Shown here: positions 1 through 7,672 of the stretch, one piece after another
How the letters are laid out: each line of letters opens with the position of its first letter
How positions within the stretch are numbered: position 1 is the first letter of the stretch
Assembly (NCBI RefSeq): GCF_028765345.1
Contig: NZ_JARAJZ010000001.1
Coordinates: 124,001 to 188,000, forward strand
Origin: Sporolactobacillus sp. CQH2019
Lineage (GTDB): Bacteria; Bacillota; Bacilli; Bacillales; Sporolactobacillaceae
Length of the DNA stretch: 64,000 nt
Reading direction: 5' to 3'
The notes under the pieces: generated by a model
The model's database searches: none
Told to the model about the DNA's origin: nothing
Seen by the model: the letters and a program-made list of their open reading frames with translations, nothing else
Made by a program: the position numbers and the translations under genes

Positions 1-439
1 TGTCCGATGCCCAGATGATGATCAGCACAAACAAAGAAAGGGCGAAGCTGCCGAGCCTCGCCCGGACAAGCAAATGATAAGAAAATCCTATGTAAAAAAC
101 CGACATCAGGAGATAGGCAGCCTGTTGAAAATGAAAACGATTTTTTAGAAAGACAGTTGCACCGATCAGCAGCAGCATCAGAACCGCCAGTAACTTAATG
201 AGCAGAAGATTAAATGCATCTTCCGAGGGAAAAAACGTAGCAAGGACGATCGCGGCCACGCAAACCGCTCCGAGTAAGACTTCCGGAGAGAACAAGGAAA
301 GCTTGTCCATTGCCGCCAGTTCCATATAGCAGATCACGGCAATCACAGCGGACAGGAGTGCAAACGGGACGGATCCGACGGCCAGGATTGCAATAAAAAG
401 TCCACCGCCCAGGATCGCCGTAATCACTCTCTGCTTCAT
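1..439 (-). CDS. cdsA: Phosphatidate cytidylyltransferase CdsA, N-terminal part
   Basis: CdsA makes CDP-diacylglycerol from phosphatidic acid and CTP at the membrane, the branch point to phosphatidylglycerol and cardiolipin. Only the first 146 codons are inside the window; the reading frame stays open to base 1, so the 3' end is cut off. The translation starts MKQRVITAILGG and is almost entirely hydrophobic, giving several membrane segments with few charged residues between them, and ends near IIIWASD, which resembles the start of the family's conserved core. The ATG overlaps the uppS stop as ATGA, so the two are probably translationally coupled. The position after uppS is the standard Bacillales arrangement. 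Confidence 0.93.
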   Translation of the reverse strand, partial: MKQRVITAILGGGLFIAILAVGSVPFALLSAVIAVICYMELAAMDKLSLFSPEVLLGAVCVAAIVLATFFPSEDAFNLLLIKLLAVLMLLLIGATVFLKNRFHFQQAAYLLMSVFYIGFSYHLLVRARLGSFALSLFVLIIIWASD

Positions 440-1227
440 CGCTTCTCGCTCCCTTTTTCCTCAATCCCCCCGTATCGCCGCTGTCTCGTTGCAAATTCCC
501 GAACAGCTTCCTGGAGGTTCTCTTCATCAAAATCCGGCCAATAAACATCGGTAAAAAACAGCTCCGTGTAGGCAAGCTGCCAGAGCATGAAATTACTGAG
601 ACGGACCTCGCCGCCCGTTCGGATCAGCAGATCGGGGTCGGGCAGAGAATGGCTCAGCAGATAGCCGGACAGCACTTCTTCGTCGATATTTTCCCGATCC
701 AGCTTGTTCAGCTGAACATCGCGAATCAGGGCCTTCACTGCACCGACAATTTCCGAATGGCTGCCGTAGTTGAGAGCAAAGTTCAAAATCAGCCCGTCAT
801 TATTTCTTGTCTCGTTTACAGCCCGGTCGACGGCTCTCATGGTGTGGGACGGGATACGCGACATATCTCCCATCATGCGGACCTGTACGTTATTTTCAAC
901 TAATTCAGCAAGGTAAGAGTTGAGAAATTGCTCGGGAAGCTTCATCAGAAATTCCACTTCCGTTTTCGGCCGTTTCCAGTTTTCAGTGGAAAAAGCAAAA
1001 AGCGTGAGCACCTTAATGCCTAATCGGTTCGCTTCATTTGTCACTTTCTTGACAGTTTTTAATGCTTCCCGGTGTCCGGCAATTCTCGGCAGGCCTCTTC
1101 TCTGAGCCCATCGTCCGTTTCCGTCCATGATAATGGCAACGTGCGCCGGAATTTTTTGCAGGCTGTCGGGAAGCTGTTCCTGTTTGCCCGCTTTCCCTGT
1201 CCTAGTTAAGGAAAATTTCTCAAACAT
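436..1227 (-). CDS. uppS: Undecaprenyl diphosphate synthase UppS
   Basis: This cis-prenyltransferase condenses isopentenyl diphosphate onto farnesyl diphosphate to make the C55 lipid carrier for peptidoglycan and teichoic acid synthesis. The signature DGNGRWAQRRG begins at residue 35 with the catalytic Asp; STENWKRP follows, and LLIRTGGEVRLSNFMLWQ near the C-terminus carries the diphosphate-binding Arg residues. The frame is open to 1281, but the ATG at 1227 (MFEKFSL) has a strong GGGGGAAAGAGG ribosome site and gives 263 aa, close to the family size. It follows frr after about 130 bp and overlaps cdsA by 4 bp. Confidence 0.97.
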   Translation of the reverse strand: MFEKFSLTRTGKAGKQEQLPDSLQKIPAHVAIIMDGNGRWAQRRGLPRIAGHREALKTVKKVTNEANRLGIKVLTLFAFSTENWKRPKTEVEFLMKLPEQFLNSYLAELVENNVQVRMMGDMSRIPSHTMRAVDRAVNETRNNDGLILNFALNYGSHSEIVGAVKALIRDVQLNKLDRENIDEEVLSGYLLSHSLPDPDLLIRTGGEVRLSNFMLWQLAYTELFFTDVYWPDFDEENLQEAVREFATRQRRYGGIEEKGSEKR

Positions 1228-1360
1228 CCTCTTTCCCCCATTGTCGATGCTGAATGAAGACAGCAGGATCTTACGGCGCATCAGTCAGCAGTCAATCATT
1301 CTGATTCTTCACTAATCCCGGATGTGTGAAAGAGAACATCCGCGTGATTCGCAGCGCCGT

Positions 1361-1921
1361 CTAAATATCCATTATTTCCTTTTCCTTATCGGCTGAAATC
1401 ATGTCGATTTTTTTTATTGTCCCATCGGTCAGCTTCTGAACGTTTTCTTCAGCGTCACGAACATCGTCCTTGGTCAATTCATTGTTCTTCTCCATCTTTT
1501 TCAATTGATCATTCGCATCGCGGCGCACGTTTCGGACGGCAACCTTGGCTTCTTCAGCAATCTTTTTAACAAGTTTTACGAGTTCCGCGCGTCTTTCTTC
1601 CGTAAGCAGAGGGATGGCAATGCGGATGACCGTCCCGTCGTTTGTCGGCGTAATACCTAAGTCCGATTTCAGTATACCCCGTTCAATATCCGCCATGGCC
1701 GTACGATCGTATGGCTGGACAACGAGCAGCCGGGCTTCCGGCGCAGTAATGGCGGCAATTTGTCTCAGCGGCGTTTCCGCACCGTAATACTCAACGGTCA
1801 CTTTATTTAAAATCGACGGATTGGCGCGTCCGGCACGAATCGTCACCAATTCGCGCTGAAACGATTTCACCGCTTTCTCCATGCGTTCCTTTGTTTCTTT
1901 CAGAATATCGTCCTGAGCCAT
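1361..1921 (-). CDS. frr: Ribosome recycling factor
   Basis: RRF splits post-termination ribosomes together with EF-G. The 186-aa protein has the family length and the typical start [14 protein letters not shown], followed by the conserved [10 protein letters not shown] and later RVNVRR-like region (here [11 protein letters not shown]). The ATG is preceded by GGGGAG, which lies inside the last codons of pyrH; only 3 bp separate the genes, so pyrH and frr are surely cotranscribed and coupled. The high content of Lys and Glu fits the long three-helix bundle of domain I. Confidence 0.98.
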   Translation of the reverse strand: MAQDDILKETKERMEKAVKSFQRELVTIRAGRANPSILNKVTVEYYGAETPLRQIAAITAPEARLLVVQPYDRTAMADIERGILKSDLGITPTNDGTVIRIAIPLLTEERRAELVKLVKKIAEEAKVAVRNVRRDANDQLKKMEKNNELTKDDVRDAEENVQKLTDGTIKKIDMISADKEKEIMDI

Positions 1922-1924
1922 TGA

Positions 1925-2650
1925 TTATCTCCCCTTTACAACCGTACCGATGTCTTCCCCCAGAACGGCACGTTTAATATTTCCCGCGGCCAGTGAGAAA
2001 ACGACAAGCGGAATATCGTTATCCATGCTCAGTGAAGAGGCCGTTGAATCCATTACCTGAAGGCCTTCGTTCAGAACACGCAGATACGAAATTTCTTTAT
2101 ATTTCTTAGCACTTTTATCGACTTTCGGATCTGCCGAATAAACACCGTCCACATTGTTTTTGGCCATTAAAATCACGTCGGCTTCGATCTCGGCCGCTCT
2201 CAGCGCCGCTGTCGTATCCGTTGAAAAATATGGATTCCCCGTTCCGGCGGCAAATATAACGACACGTCCCTTTTCAAGATGGCGGATTGCCCGTCTGCGA
2301 ATATACGGTTCCGCTACCTGCCTCATATCGATTGACGTCTGCACCCTTGTTTCAACGCCCAGCCCCTCCAGGCTGTCCTGCAGTGCAAGCGCGTTGAGCA
2401 CAGTTGCCAGCATCCCCATATAATCGGCCTGCGCACGGTCCATGCCCATTTCGCTGCCTGTTTTCCCGCGCCAGATATTCCCGGCTCCGACGACGATCGC
2501 CACTTCAACGCCGAGGTCGACCACTTCCTTTACCTGCTCGGTAATTGAACGGATGACTTTCGGATCGATCCCGTATCCGCTTGCACCTGCCAGTGCTTCT
2601 CCGCTCAATTTAAGGATGACCCGCTTATATTTTGCCTTCTCCGGCATCAT
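1925..2650 (-). CDS. pyrH: UMP kinase
   Basis: PyrH phosphorylates UMP to UDP for RNA, UDP-sugar and CTP synthesis. The 241-aa amino acid kinase fold shows KLSGEALAG near the N-terminus (phosphate binding), GAGNIWRGK around residue 55, and the UMP-site region [13 protein letters not shown]. Two adjacent ATG codons (2650 and 2647) are possible starts; GAAGGGA lies upstream. A clear intrinsic terminator (2685-2720) separates it from tsf, so pyrH-frr probably has its own promoter or depends on read-through; no convincing promoter was seen in the short gap. Confidence 0.97.
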   Translation of the reverse strand: MMPEKAKYKRVILKLSGEALAGASGYGIDPKVIRSITEQVKEVVDLGVEVAIVVGAGNIWRGKTGSEMGMDRAQADYMGMLATVLNALALQDSLEGLGVETRVQTSIDMRQVAEPYIRRRAIRHLEKGRVVIFAAGTGNPYFSTDTTAALRAAEIEADVILMAKNNVDGVYSADPKVDKSAKKYKEISYLRVLNEGLQVMDSTASSLSMDNDIPLVVFSLAAGNIKRAVLGEDIGTVVKGR

Positions 2651-2684
2651 TCATCTATCCCTTCGCCGTATTTAATTTTAATTC

Positions 2685-2720
2685 TAAAAAATGGGACACG
2701 TGATCCGTGCCCCATTTTTT
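2685..2720 (-). terminator. Intrinsic terminator of rpsB-tsf
   Basis: A 10-bp stem (ATGGGGCACG paired with CGTGTCCCAT, 5-base loop) is followed on the minus strand by TTTTTT. It sits about 100 bp past the tsf stop and before pyrH. Confidence 0.85.
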
Positions 2721-2815
2721 CATCCTATGTCTCACAGAGATGCTGCAAAGCTGTTGAACAGAACGCGAACTGTTTCTTATGCCTTCCGTTCCTGCAGCAC
2801 ATCCGCGGGCGCCAA

Positions 2816-3697
2816 TCATTGTTTCATTTGAGCTTTGACTTCTTCAGCAAAATTTTCTTCTTTCTTTTCGATGCCTTCGCCGACTTCATAACGGACAAAT
2901 GCGACGATTTCAGCATTTTTGCTCTTCAAATAGTTCTTAACAGTGACGTCGCCGTCTTTAACAAACGGCTGATCGACCAGACAGATTTCCTTAAAAAATT
3001 TATTGAGGCGGCCGGCAACCATTTTTTCGACAATATTGGCCGGCTTCCCTTCTCCCAGTGCTTCTTTAGTCAAAACTTCTTTTTCATGGGCGACTACGTC
3101 TGCCGGAATCTCTTTCTCCGTGAGATAACGCGGTTTAATGGCTGCAACGTGCATGGCGATATCTTTTGCCGTTTCGGCATCCCCGCCGGAAAGCCTGGTC
3201 AGCGCGGCGATGCGGCCTCCCATATGAAGATACGCGCCGAAAATTTCATTCTCTGCTTTATGGAGAACGGTAAAACGCCGCAGAGACAGCTTCTCTCCGA
3301 TTTTCGCGATAGCGGCGTTAATATATTCATTAACCGTTTCCCCTGTGTCAAGGCGCTGTTTCAAAGCTTCCTCAACATCCGCCGGCTCGTGATTAAGCAG
3401 ATGTCCGGCCAGCGTTTCAATCAACTGTCTGAACTCTGCGTTCTTGGCAACAAAATCCGTTTCCGAGTTGACCTCGAGTGCGACCGCCTTGTTGCTGGCG
3501 ATCTTGATCTCCGTCAGGCCTTCAGCAGCAATCCGCCCCGATTTTTTGGCTGCTTTGGCGATTCCCTTTTCTCTCAGTACATCTATTGCTTTCTTAATGT
3601 CGCCTTCCGTTTCCGAGAGCGCCCTTTTGCAGTCCATAATTCCGGCGCCGGTAAGATCACGCAGTTCTTTAACCAATTTTGCACTAATTGCAGCCAA
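2816..3697 (-). CDS. tsf: Elongation factor Ts
   Basis: EF-Ts is the nucleotide exchange factor for EF-Tu. The N-terminal UBA-like domain and the [12 protein letters not shown] signature are clear, as is the core motif [12 protein letters not shown]. The frame is open to an ATG at 3715, but that would give an odd MIGGCA leader that is really the ribosome site; GGAGGA lies 6 bases before a TTG at 3697, and starting there gives [12 protein letters not shown] and 293 aa, the usual Bacillus length. A TTG start in so highly expressed a gene is unusual. It follows rpsB across a hairpin-containing spacer. Confidence 0.96.
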   Translation of the reverse strand: MAAISAKLVKELRDLTGAGIMDCKRALSETEGDIKKAIDVLREKGIAKAAKKSGRIAAEGLTEIKIASNKAVALEVNSETDFVAKNAEFRQLIETLAGHLLNHEPADVEEALKQRLDTGETVNEYINAAIAKIGEKLSLRRFTVLHKAENEIFGAYLHMGGRIAALTRLSGGDAETAKDIAMHVAAIKPRYLTEKEIPADVVAHEKEVLTKEALGEGKPANIVEKMVAGRLNKFFKEICLVDQPFVKDGDVTVKNYLKSKNAEIVAFVRYEVGEGIEKKEENFAEEVKAQMKQ

Positions 3698-3744
3698 TGC
3701 GCATCCTCCTATCATTTTATCCTTTTGCTTTTTTCACTAAAAGA

Positions 3745-3771
3745 GTGATAAAAGGCTTTTCCCCTTATCAC
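3745..3771 (-). terminator. Attenuator-like hairpin between rpsB and tsf
   Basis: GTGATAA pairs with TTATCAC around a G-rich/C-rich inner part; on the minus strand it is followed by TCTTTTAG. No separate tsf promoter is visible, so this is more likely a partial terminator or 3'-end stabiliser that sets the rpsB to tsf ratio. Confidence 0.5.
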
Positions 3772-3795
3772 CCTGTTATCTGTCCATGTCTTTTC

Positions 3796-4551
3796 TTATT
3801 CTGCTTTTACAGGTTCTTCGGCAGGGGCTTGCGCCTGTTCCGGCGCAGCCGCAGCTTCCTCGGTCTCTTCGCCCTGGTTTGCTTCGAGAACCGCATCGGC
3901 CATTTTCCCTGTCAGAAGCTTGACAGCGCGGATCGCATCATCGTTGCCCGGGATGACAACATCCACTTCATCGGGATCACAGTTTGTATCCACAATCGCA
4001 ATGATCGGGATGCTGAGTTTGCGCGCTTCGGTAATTGCGATTCTTTCCTTGCGGGGATCGATCACGAACAGTGCCTGAGGCAGGCTTTCCATTTCCTTGA
4101 TTCCTCCGAGGAATTTCTCAAGCCGTGCCAATTCTTTTCTGAGGCCGACGACTTCTTTTTTAGGAAGTACATCAAATGTACCGTCCTCCTGCATCTTCTC
4201 AATATCTTTCAGCCGCTTGATCCGCTTTCTGATCGTTTCGAAGTTGGTCAGCGTACCGCCCAGCCAGCGCTGATTGATGTAATACTGGCCCGAGCGTTCC
4301 GCTTCGGCCTTCACCGAATCCTGCGCTTGTTTCTTTGTGCCGACAAAAAGAATTTTTCCGCCGTCCGCCGCAATACTTCTGACAAACTGGTAGGCTTCTT
4401 CAACTTTTTTGACCGTCTTCTGCAGGTCAATAATATAGATGCCGTTTCTCTCCGTAAAAATATAAGGTTTCATTTTCGGATTCCAGCGCCGTGTCTGATG
4501 ACCGAAATGCACACCGGATTCCAGCAACTGTTTCATAGAAATAACTGCCAT
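3796..4551 (-). CDS. rpsB: 30S ribosomal protein S2
   Basis: S2 (uS2) binds the 30S head-body junction late in assembly. The start [18 protein letters not shown] and the motif [11 protein letters not shown] are diagnostic. The frame is open to 4620, but the ATG at 4551 is preceded by AGGAGG and matches family starts; the extra upstream codons belong to a structured leader. The protein is 251 aa and ends in a low-complexity Ala/Glu/Pro tail of about 25 residues, longer than the globular domain needs and acidic, a common lineage-specific extension. A sigma-A-like promoter right after swrB gives it expression independent of the fla/che operon. Confidence 0.97.
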   Translation of the reverse strand: MAVISMKQLLESGVHFGHQTRRWNPKMKPYIFTERNGIYIIDLQKTVKKVEEAYQFVRSIAADGGKILFVGTKKQAQDSVKAEAERSGQYYINQRWLGGTLTNFETIRKRIKRLKDIEKMQEDGTFDVLPKKEVVGLRKELARLEKFLGGIKEMESLPQALFVIDPRKERIAITEARKLSIPIIAIVDTNCDPDEVDVVIPGNDDAIRAVKLLTGKMADAVLEANQGEETEEAAAAPEQAQAPAEEPVKAE

Positions 4552-4657
4552 TTTAAATCCTCCTGTTGGTTTTATTCCTCCGCCGGCCTCTTTTTCATGT
4601 ACGGCTGAATTATTCAGCACCCGTACATGAATCAGTCTGCGTGTGTGATTGACACCA
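4552..4657 (-). ncRNA. Structured rpsB 5' leader
   Basis: Between the predicted transcription start near 4657 and the rpsB start lies an inverted repeat at 4594-4631: TTCATGTACGG pairs with CCGTACATGAA, and inside it CTGAA pairs with TTCAG. A stem this long just upstream of the S2 ribosome site is consistent with an autoregulatory ribosomal-protein leader. I infer the function from position and shape; no covariance model could be run. Confidence 0.5.
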
Positions 4658-4663
4658 ATCGTT

Positions 4664-4692
4664 ACTATACCACAAACCGAATAGGGTTACAA
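4664..4692 (-). promoter_or_regulatory. Sigma-A-like promoter of rpsB-tsf
   Basis: Minus-strand TTGTAA, 17 bases, then TATAGT, placed directly after the swrB stop codon. It separates housekeeping rpsB-tsf from the fla/che operon upstream. Confidence 0.6.
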
Positions 4693-4694
4693 GA

Positions 4695-5276
4695 TCAGCG
4701 GGACACTTTATTGCCGAATTTTAACAATAGCTCAATCTCCCCTGCCCCGCGGTTCATTTTTTTGGCTATCTCATTGACAGTGTACCCTTTTTTCTGAAGT
4801 TTCATAGCCTGAAAAAAGGGCGATTCCTCAAGGCTGTCCCGGATCTGATCAACGGGCGGTACCCATGAGGCCGGTTCCCCGGTTTTATCGGCGGACGCTT
4901 CGCCGTCCGCAACCTGGGCCGGATTTCCGTCATCGGGAATTTCTGCGATTTTCTCTTTCAGCAATTGGCCGAAAGCAGGCGTTTCGGACCGTTTCTCCTC
5001 TTCCGGCTGAAGCGGCCCGGCCGTATTTTCTCCCTGCATTTCCGTTTCTTCCGGCGAAACTGCATTTTTTTTCATTAAAATCTCGACTTTCGAAGCCAGC
5101 CGCTCGTTTTCTTTGCGGACATCTTCCAGATAAGCGGTAAAAGCTTCATTTATATCGTCAAGAATCCGATCGGTCTTTATCTGTTCAAGCACCCGGATCC
5201 TCTGGTACAGATGCAGGATCAGATACAGAATCAGAATAATCAGGACAAAGTTAAAAATGATCCACGCGATCGTCAC
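4695..5276 (-). CDS. swrB: SwrB/YlxL-like membrane-anchored protein, end of fla/che operon
   Basis: In B. subtilis the gene at this position, swrB (ylxL), promotes flagellar assembly and SigD activity. The protein has one N-terminal membrane segment (about residues 3-22, AWIIFNFVLIILILYLILHL), then a charged coiled-coil-like and disordered acidic middle, and a C-terminal helix-turn-helix-like stretch GYTVNEIAKKMNRG. Starts are ambiguous: a TTG at 5291 and a GTG at 5276; AAGGTGA stands 5 bases before the GTG, so I chose it (193 aa). It lies 24 bp after sigD. The family assignment rests mostly on synteny and topology. Confidence 0.75.
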   Translation of the reverse strand: MTIAWIIFNFVLIILILYLILHLYQRIRVLEQIKTDRILDDINEAFTAYLEDVRKENERLASKVEILMKKNAVSPEETEMQGENTAGPLQPEEEKRSETPAFGQLLKEKIAEIPDDGNPAQVADGEASADKTGEPASWVPPVDQIRDSLEESPFFQAMKLQKKGYTVNEIAKKMNRGAGEIELLLKFGNKVSR

Positions 5277-5300
5277 CGTTCTCACCTTCAATTCTCAAAA

Positions 5301-6065
5301 TTAATCGTAGAGCGGGCTCTTCAGAAAACGTCTCAATTTAAATAAGGCTTTACTGTGAATCTGGGAAATCCGCGAGGTCGACAGACCGAGCACCCGGCCG
5401 ATTTCCGTCAGGGTCAGTTCCTCATAATAGAACAATGTGATCACAAGCCGCTCATTGTCTCCCAGTTTGTCAATTTCCCGGGCAAGGGCGCGCCTGTTTT
5501 CCTGATCAATCAGATGCGTATCCGGCAGAACGGTCCGGAAATCTTCAATGGCGGCAGAAGAATAATCATTTTTTCCGGTCGGTGAACTATCATCCAGTGA
5601 GAGAAGATTCGACAGCAGGCCTTCCGAGAGAACCTGTGAAACTTCATCGACCTTCATGCCGCATGATTCCGCAACCTCTTCCATTGACGCCGAGCCTAAT
5701 TTTTCCTGTTCGATTTTCTCCGCGGCTCTTTCAATTTTCTTGCTTTTCTCGCGGATCGACCGGGGCATCCAATCTTCCCTTCGCAGGCCGTCAAGAATGG
5801 CGCCGCGGATACGGAATGAAGCGTATGTGTCGAATTTCAGATCACGTTCTTTATCGAATTTTTCAAGTGCGTCATAGAGACCCAGCAACCCGTAACTTTG
5901 CAGTTCGCCGCGATCAATATTCCGGGGCAGTCCGGCGCTGATTCGCTGTACATGATAATGAACAAGGGGCATGTAAAGCCGAAGGAGATCGTCAGCCGCA
6001 TCCTTGTCGCGCGACCGGATCCAGCGGTCCCAGTACTGCAATTCCCTGGTATCAGTTTTGGCCAT
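5301..6065 (-). CDS. sigD: Flagellar/motility sigma factor SigD
   Basis: SigD (sigma-28, FliA type) directs RNA polymerase to late flagellar, chemotaxis and autolysin genes. Region 2 is seen as FDTYASFRIRGAILDGLR followed by EDWMPRS; region 4 ends with the helix-turn-helix LTEIGRVLGLSTSRISQIHS. The frame is open to a GTG at 6089, but the ATG at 6065 has GGGGGAG 6 bases upstream and yields 254 aa, the B. subtilis size. It stands near the far end of the fla/che operon, so its level should report operon completion. A sigma-D-like site upstream of flgB suggests positive feedback. Confidence 0.97.
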   Translation of the reverse strand: MAKTDTRELQYWDRWIRSRDKDAADDLLRLYMPLVHYHVQRISAGLPRNIDRGELQSYGLLGLYDALEKFDKERDLKFDTYASFRIRGAILDGLRREDWMPRSIREKSKKIERAAEKIEQEKLGSASMEEVAESCGMKVDEVSQVLSEGLLSNLLSLDDSSPTGKNDYSSAAIEDFRTVLPDTHLIDQENRRALAREIDKLGDNERLVITLFYYEELTLTEIGRVLGLSTSRISQIHSKALFKLRRFLKSPLYD

Positions 6066-6095
6066 CTTTTCTCCCCCTTCCTTTGGCACTTCCGG

Positions 6096-6578
6096 CTAAA
6101 TGATTCGCTCGCCTCTATAAATCGCACGGATTAAAAGGCTGCATGTTTCGGTGAAGAATTCAATGGTTCTTCCGTAATCATCACCGGTTTCTTCCGCAAC
6201 AATCGGAATATGAAAAAATGCAAGCTGTTTTCTTACGGCTGCTACGTTGCGTTTACCGATACTGCCCATAGGCAGCGGCCGGCTTGATTTGAACATTTCG
6301 GCTCCTCCCGCTATTTTGGCCTTCAGCGATCCGGGAGAGAACCCGTGTTGGATCGTCAGCATCCTGAGCATTTCCGGAATCGCCGTATTGGCGAATTTGC
6401 CGGGCGGAAAATGATTCGAACGGGCGAGCGATGAATCCGGCAGCATGACATGGGCCATACCGGCGCTTCGTTCCCTTTCACTGAACACAATCACGCCGAC
6501 GCACGAGCCAAGGCCCATCGTTTTTAACGTTTCGGGACTTTCAGCAAATTTAATTTCCGACAGTCCGACATGAATCAC
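6096..6578 (-). CDS. cheD: Chemoreceptor glutamine deamidase CheD
   Basis: CheD deamidates Gln residues on chemoreceptors and, by binding CheC, increases hydrolysis of CheY-P. The catalytic Cys is C26 in MGLGSCVGVIVF and the catalytic His is H43 in AGMAHVMLP, both in place; the later EETGDDYGRTI region also fits the family. It is 160 aa. The GTG start overlaps the cheC stop as GTGA, with a GAAGGGAAG ribosome site inside cheC. The CheC-CheD pairing next to each other supports the receptor adaptation role. Confidence 0.95.
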   Translation of the reverse strand: MIHVGLSEIKFAESPETLKTMGLGSCVGVIVFSERERSAGMAHVMLPDSSLARSNHFPPGKFANTAIPEMLRMLTIQHGFSPGSLKAKIAGGAEMFKSSRPLPMGSIGKRNVAAVRKQLAFFHIPIVAEETGDDYGRTIEFFTETCSLLIRAIYRGERII

Positions 6579-7198
6579 AAAGACGACTTCCCTTCCATTA
6601 ATTTAAAAATAGCGTCCATGGATTCAGGAGCGGGGAAAAAAAGAAATTCTCCTTTTAATTGATCGCTGTTTGCACAATCATGCAGAACCGCATCCATTAA
6701 GATCACCGAATCATCGCGAAGCGAAAGCTCGACAAGCCCTTCGCCGAGTATGGCGCCTTCCATATCAATCGCGCAGATCGGCGGAGACTGCTTCAGAGAT
6801 ACTTTCAGTAAAGCGGAAAGAGCGGATAAATAAGAACCGCATAAAATATTGCTGATTTCACTGAAAGCCGATTTGCCTATTCCGCCGTCAAACACCGAAG
6901 CCGCCGGCACGAGTTCCCGGATCAGCCGATTGGCCAGGCCCACTTCGAACATCATGAAAAAGTGCCCGTTCAGTCCGCCCCCGACTTGAATGTATGAAGC
7001 AGCCACATGTTTCTCTGTATCGCGGTCAAGAAGTTCGGCTAGAGTCATCATCTTGACTGCGGGAATCTTAAGCTCTATCCGTTTATTTAAAAGGAGCGAC
7101 AGGGCGGTAGCCGCGTGGCCCGCACCGATATTCCCCACTTCTTTAAGCAGATCAAGATGAGCAGGCTGCAGCCTTTTAAAATCATCCACCCGTATCAC
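6575..7198 (-). CDS. cheC: CheY-P phosphatase CheC
   Basis: CheC hydrolyses CheY-P and binds CheD during adaptation. Both duplicated active-site helices with the E-x-x-N pattern are visible: KEVGNIGAGHAATAL (E20, N23) and SEISNILCGSYLSAL. It is 207 aa, the family size. Starts with GTG overlapping the cheW stop (GTGA) and itself overlaps cheD, so cheW-cheC-cheD are coupled. FliY in the same operon carries the related domain at the motor. Confidence 0.95.
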   Translation of the reverse strand: MIRVDDFKRLQPAHLDLLKEVGNIGAGHAATALSLLLNKRIELKIPAVKMMTLAELLDRDTEKHVAASYIQVGGGLNGHFFMMFEVGLANRLIRELVPAASVFDGGIGKSAFSEISNILCGSYLSALSALLKVSLKQSPPICAIDMEGAILGEGLVELSLRDDSVILMDAVLHDCANSDQLKGEFLFFPAPESMDAIFKLMEGKSSL

Positions 7199-7659
7199 AC
7201 CTCGATTTGTTTGATTTCACCGATTTCTTCGTCGCTCAGCACCCGGTCCAGATTCAGCAAAATCAGCAGATCGTCATTGGTAATCCTGGCGACGCCATTT
7301 ATGTATTCCGCCTCAGGTCCGCCGACAATGTCGGGTGTTTTTTCAATGCTGTCTTTCTTAATATTCATGACTTCTTTCGCCGAATCCACGAGCAGGCCAA
7401 CCTGGATTTCGCCTACATCGGCAATGACGACGCGGCTTTCCGCTGTCAATTCGCTGCGGTTCATATGAAAGCGGCGGCGCACATCAATCACCGGAACGAT
7501 TAACCCGCGAAGATTCATCACGCCCAGGACATATTCCGCTGCATTCGGCACTCGCGTCACGGGCTGAACACGTTCAATGGACAGCACCTGGTCAATCGGG
7601 ACACCGTACGTTTCACCATTCAGTTTAAAAAGAATGACCTTGAATGACTCTCCTTCCAT
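7195..7659 (-). CDS. cheW: Chemotaxis coupling protein CheW
   Basis: CheW links chemoreceptors to the CheA kinase in the polar array. A single CheW domain spans the protein: FKLNGETYGVPIDQV at the start, VLGVMNLRGLIVPVIDVRRRF in the middle and LLVDSAKEVMNI later, the conserved NLRG included. The frame is open to 7680, but GAGGAGGA stands before the ATG at 7659 (MEGESFKVI), giving 154 aa. It overlaps cheC by 4 bp and follows cheA closely. Confidence 0.96.
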   Translation of the reverse strand: MEGESFKVILFKLNGETYGVPIDQVLSIERVQPVTRVPNAAEYVLGVMNLRGLIVPVIDVRRRFHMNRSELTAESRVVIADVGEIQVGLLVDSAKEVMNIKKDSIEKTPDIVGGPEAEYINGVARITNDDLLILLNLDRVLSDEEIGEIKQIEV

Positions 7660-7672
7660 GTTCCATTCCTCC

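Noticed and set aside
1319-1342. Hairpin CGGATGT/ACATCCG between frr and uppS
   Set aside because: No T-run follows on either strand; frr-uppS is expected to be cotranscribed.
2819-3748. A 309-codon plus-strand open frame
   Set aside because: Mirror of tsf; low-complexity Phe-rich translation typical of antisense shadows.
3688-4608. A 306-codon plus-strand open frame
   Set aside because: Antisense to rpsB; no motif or ribosome site.
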